Source of the DNA: Sphingosinicella sp963974575
Lineage (GTDB): Bacteria; Pseudomonadota; Alphaproteobacteria; Sphingomonadales; Sphingomonadaceae
Assembly: GCF_963974575.1 (NCBI RefSeq)
Contig: NZ_CAXBBQ010000005.1
Location: forward strand, 62,001-126,000
Direction: 5' to 3'
DNA: 64,000 nt
The notes under the pieces were generated by a model. That model did not search any database and was not told where the DNA came from. It saw nothing but the letters and a program-made list of their open reading frames with translations. Numbering within the stretch: the stretch's first letter is position 1; each line of letters starts with the position of its first letter. This document shows, piece by piece, positions 61,901 to 64,000 of the stretch. The translations under genes were made by a program, and so were the position numbers.

Positions 61901-62711
61901 GTCAAGGAACACCGGCCGTGACCACACGCACCTGGCGCTACCCAAGGAAGACGAGAAGATTCGCTTCCGCGACATTCAGGCACAGCCGAGGAAGATCATT
62001 TCCTCCCCGACATGGTCGGGTATTGAAAGCGAACACGTCTGCTATAATGCGGGCTACACCAACGTCCACGAGCTGATCCCGTGGCGCACGCTGACCGGGC
62101 GGCAACAACTCTATCAGGATCACAAGTGGATGCGCGCCTTTGGCGAAGGGTTTTGCGTCTATCGACCGCCAATCGACACGAAGGCGGTAAAGCCGATGCT
62201 CGATGAGGCCAAAGACGCGCCGCACGTCATCCTCAACTTCATCACACCGCACCAGAAATGGGGCATCCATTCGACCTACACCGACAATCTGCTGATGCTC
62301 ACGCTGTCCCGCGGTGGGCCGATCGTGTGGATGAGCGAGATCGACGCCGCCAAGGCGGGTCTCGTCGACAACGACTGGGTTGAGGCTTTCAACAGCAACG
62401 GCGCGCTGGTTGCACGTGTAGTCGTGTCGCAGCGGATGAAGGAAGGCACATTGTTCATGTACCACGCGCAAGAAAAGATCGTGAATGTCCCCGGTTCGCC
62501 GCTTACCGGTCAGCGGGGCGGTATCCACAACAGCGTTACCCGCGCGGTGCTGAAACCGACGCACATGATCGGCGGCTATGTCCAGCTCGCCTACGGCTTC
62601 AACTACTATGGGACGGTCGGGTCAAACCGCGACGAATATGTGATCGTCCGCAAACTGCAAAAGGTCGATTGGCTCGAGGGAGCCCTCGCCGATGGGGAGG
62701 CCGCAGCATGA
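58974..62711 (+). CDS. narG: respiratory nitrate reductase alpha subunit
   Basis: A 1245-residue catalytic subunit, full length. The FS0 cluster ligands His50, Cys54, Cys58 and Cys93 are present (HGVNCTGSCSW and RGCPRG), and the molybdenum-ligating aspartate is Asp222 in YDWYCDLPP. Molybdopterin-binding blocks continue to the C-terminal KPTHMIGGYVQLAYGFNYYG. No Tat signal is seen, as expected for the cytoplasm-facing membrane enzyme. It reduces nitrate to nitrite with electrons from quinol through NarI and NarH. It overlaps narK upstream and narH downstream by four bases each. Confidence 0.98.
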   Translation: MSQLLDRLTFFRQAKQSFSNGHGITTNQNRDWEDGYRKRWQHDKIVRSTHGVNCTGSCSWKIYVKGGIITWETQQTDYPRTRPDLPNHEPRGCPRGASYSWYIYSAQRLKYPMVRSRLLKLWREARVIRTPVAAWASIVEDPIKRKSYTAIRGHGGFVRATWEEVNEIIASANAYTAKTYGPDRVIGFSPIPAMSMVSYAAGSRYLSLLGGTCMSFYDWYCDLPPSSPQTWGEQTDVPESADWYNAGFLMMWGSNVPQTRTPDAHFMTEARYRGAKVAVVSPDYAEATKFADLWLNPKQGTDAALAMAMGHVILREFHLDRQAEYFEDYCRKYSDMPMLVRLVPGKGGLVPERLLRASDFKDALGETNNPEWKTVAIDAKSGEPVVPLGSAGFRWGEHGKWNLEEKDGKGAETQLRMTAILGGDHDVVVDVAFPYFGNREHDHFQGTDHADVLNRRVPVREIALKDGKALVATVFDLFCANYGLDRGLGGGNVARDYSLNVPYTPAWAEKITGVPADHIITVAREFANNAEITKGKSMVILGAGLNHWYHMDMNYRGIINLLVMCGCVGQSGGGWSHYVGQEKLRPQTGWTALAFALDWNRPPRHMNSTSFFYAHTDQWRYETLGVDEILSPTAPEGDWDASLIDYNVRAERMGWLPSAPQLKTNPLTIGKAVKASGKEAGPYVAAALKAGEIELSCFDPDDPANWPRNMFVWRSNLLGSSGKGHEYFLKHLLGTAHGVQGKDLGETGAQKPKDVKWHEDAPKGKLDLLVTLDFRMSTTCVYSDIVLPTASWYEKDDLNTSDMHPFIHPLSAAVDPVWESRSDWDIYKGIAKTFSEVAPEVLGIEHDVVLTPIQHDSPNEIAQPFDVADWGKGETEPIPGRTMATVALIERDYPNLYKRFTALGPLMEKLGNGGKGIGWNTDHEIENLRRLNGPVLEDGVTKGRPQIESAIDAAEVILMLAPETNGEVAVKAWAALSRNTGRDHTHLALPKEDEKIRFRDIQAQPRKIISSPTWSGIESEHVCYNAGYTNVHELIPWRTLTGRQQLYQDHKWMRAFGEGFCVYRPPIDTKAVKPMLDEAKDAPHVILNFITPHQKWGIHSTYTDNLLMLTLSRGGPIVWMSEIDAAKAGLVDNDWVEAFNSNGALVARVVVSQRMKEGTLFMYHAQEKIVNVPGSPLTGQRGGIHNSVTRAVLKPTHMIGGYVQLAYGFNYYGTVGSNRDEYVIVRKLQKVDWLEGALADGEAAA

Positions 62712-64000
62712 AGATCCGCGCCCAGATCGGAAAGGTGCTCAATCTCGACAAGTGCATCGGCTGCCACACCTGTTCCGTCACCTGCAAGAACGTGTGGACC
62801 AGCCGCGAAGGCATGGAATATGCGTGGTTCAACAACGTCGAAACCAAACCCGGCATCGGCTATCCCAAGGACTGGGAAAACCAGAAGCGCTGGAACGGCG
62901 GCTGGGTTCGCGATGCTGGTGGGTCGATCCGTCCGCGTATGGGCGGTAAGTGGCGGTTGCTCGCAAAGATCTTTGCCAATCCAGATCTGCCCGAGATCGA
63001 CGATTATTACGAGCCCTTCACCTTCGATTATGCCCATCTGCAAAAGACGGGCGAGAGCAAGGCTTTCCCCACGGCGCGGCCACGCAGCCTGGTGTCAGGC
63101 GAACGAATGGAAAAGATCAACTGGGGCCCCAACTGGGAAGAAATACTGGGCGGCGAATTTTCCAAACGCTCCGAGGATTACAACTTCGAGGGCGTGCAAA
63201 AGGAAATATACGGCCAGTTCGAAAACACCTTCATGATGTATCTGCCTCGGCTGTGCGAACATTGCCTCAATCCCACCTGCGTCGCGGCCTGTCCTTCGGG
63301 CGCCATCTACAAGCGTGAGGAAGATGGTATCGTCCTCATTGACCAGGAAGCCTGCCGGGGTTGGCGGATGTGCGTCTCCGGCTGCCCCTACAAAAAAATC
63401 TACTACAACTGGAAAACCGGGAAATCGGAGAAGTGCATCTTCTGCTATCCGCGCATCGAAGCCGGACAGCCGACCGTGTGTTCGGAAACCTGCGTCGGGC
63501 GCATCCGGTATCTGGGGGTCATGCTCTATGACGCGGATCGGATCGAGGAGGCGGCGAGCGTTGCCGATGTCGAGGATCTCTATCAGGCGCAGCTGGACAT
63601 CTTCCTTGATCCCAATGATCCCAAGGTGATCGAACAGGCCCGCAAGGACGGGGTTCCAGAGGCCTGGCTGGAGGCGGCCCGTCATTCGCCCGTCTACAAG
63701 ATGGCGATGGAATGGAAGGTGGCCTTCCCGCTGCATCCTGAATATCGCACGCTGCCGATGGTGTGGTATGTGCCACCCCTGTCGCCGATCAATGCGGCGG
63801 CGAGCGCGGGTCAGATCTCGGTCAACAACGGAATGCCTGATATCCGCAGCTTGCGCATTCCACTCAAGTATCTCGCGAACCTGCTGACGGCAGGTGACGA
63901 GAAGCCAGTGGCGCTCTGCCTCGAACGTATGCTCGCGATGCGCGGCTACATGCGTTCGAAAACGATCGAGGGCGTTCAGAATGACGCCATAGCGGAAGCG
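62708..64000 (+). CDS. narH: respiratory nitrate reductase beta subunit, 3' end outside window
   Basis: The frame covers the first 431 residues of about 510 and continues past the window. Four cysteine clusters are visible: CIGCHTCSVTC near residue 16, CEHCLNPTCVAACP, CRGWRMCVSGCP (where one cysteine is tryptophan, the mark of the [3Fe-4S] cluster) and CIFCYPR with CSETC. NarH passes electrons from the membrane subunit NarI to NarG. narJ and narI are expected beyond the edge. Confidence 0.97.
   Translation, partial: MKIRAQIGKVLNLDKCIGCHTCSVTCKNVWTSREGMEYAWFNNVETKPGIGYPKDWENQKRWNGGWVRDAGGSIRPRMGGKWRLLAKIFANPDLPEIDDYYEPFTFDYAHLQKTGESKAFPTARPRSLVSGERMEKINWGPNWEEILGGEFSKRSEDYNFEGVQKEIYGQFENTFMMYLPRLCEHCLNPTCVAACPSGAIYKREEDGIVLIDQEACRGWRMCVSGCPYKKIYYNWKTGKSEKCIFCYPRIEAGQPTVCSETCVGRIRYLGVMLYDADRIEEAASVADVEDLYQAQLDIFLDPNDPKVIEQARKDGVPEAWLEAARHSPVYKMAMEWKVAFPLHPEYRTLPMVWYVPPLSPINAAASAGQISVNNGMPDIRSLRIPLKYLANLLTAGDEKPVALCLERMLAMRGYMRSKTIEGVQNDAIAEA

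Noticed and set aside
1..64000. CRISPR arrays, tRNA or rRNA genes, insertion sequences
   Set aside because: I looked for regularly spaced repeats, cloverleaf-like or conserved RNA segments and transposase motifs and found none that I could support.

Overview
The window looks like a chromosomal or large-plasmid segment of a sphingomonad (Sphingomonadales, Alphaproteobacteria; Sphingobium, Novosphingobium or Sphingopyxis-like). I infer this from the high GC content, the TonB-dependent receptors, a LigE-like glutathione S-transferase, a lasso peptide cluster with its own isopeptidase, a LuxI gene next to a phytanoyl-CoA-dioxygenase-like gene, and a DUF736/DUF2285/DUF3363 conjugation module. No rRNA, tRNA, CRISPR array, integrase or transposase was recognised.

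Region 1 (1-27.5 kb) is a catabolic island. It holds glyoxalase I and II, three glutathione S-transferases, an IlvD/Edd dehydratase, a hydroxyacid dehydrogenase, short-chain dehydrogenases, a quinone-reductase-like enzyme, a TonB receptor, an MFS transporter, a fumarylacetoacetase-family hydrolase, an amidase and a class II aldolase. It ends with a meta-cleavage lower pathway (2-oxopent-4-enoate hydratase, acylating acetaldehyde dehydrogenase, 4-hydroxy-2-oxovalerate aldolase) plus two hydroxyacid-oxidising enzymes. A FadR-type GntR and an IclR regulator are embedded. A 17-bp AT-rich palindrome is present exactly twice and in variants at least six more times, before most of these transcription units, so the island is probably one regulon.

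Region 2 (27.5-39.5 kb) is a lasso peptide island. On the plus strand a TonB receptor overlaps a lasso isopeptidase gene (uptake and breakdown). Facing it on the minus strand is one colinear run: luxR, luxI, a PhyH-type dioxygenase, a small GntR regulator, a 41-aa lasso precursor, the fused leader-binding/leader-peptidase protein B and the macrolactam-forming cyclase C. A second luxR is divergent from the first. The layout suggests that cell density controls peptide production. A frameshifted FecR fragment lies at the left edge.

Region 3 (40-52.2 kb) is part of an integrative conjugative element: a DUF2285 protein, an AbiEi/AbiEii toxin-antitoxin pair with likely operators, DUF736, a small HTH protein, a TraF-type S26 peptidase, a lytic transglycosylase, an MNT-HEPN protein, a DNA methyltransferase and a DUF3363 relaxase. 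The coupling protein and Trb genes expected after the relaxase are absent; small unknown ORFs follow instead.

Region 4 (52.3-64 kb) is a nitrate respiration cluster: NnrS and a small membrane protein divergent from an outer-membrane barrel, a Crp/Fnr regulator divergent from a fused NarK1-NarK2 transporter, then narG and narH (cut by the window end). Perfect FNR/DNR boxes lie in both divergent promoter regions.
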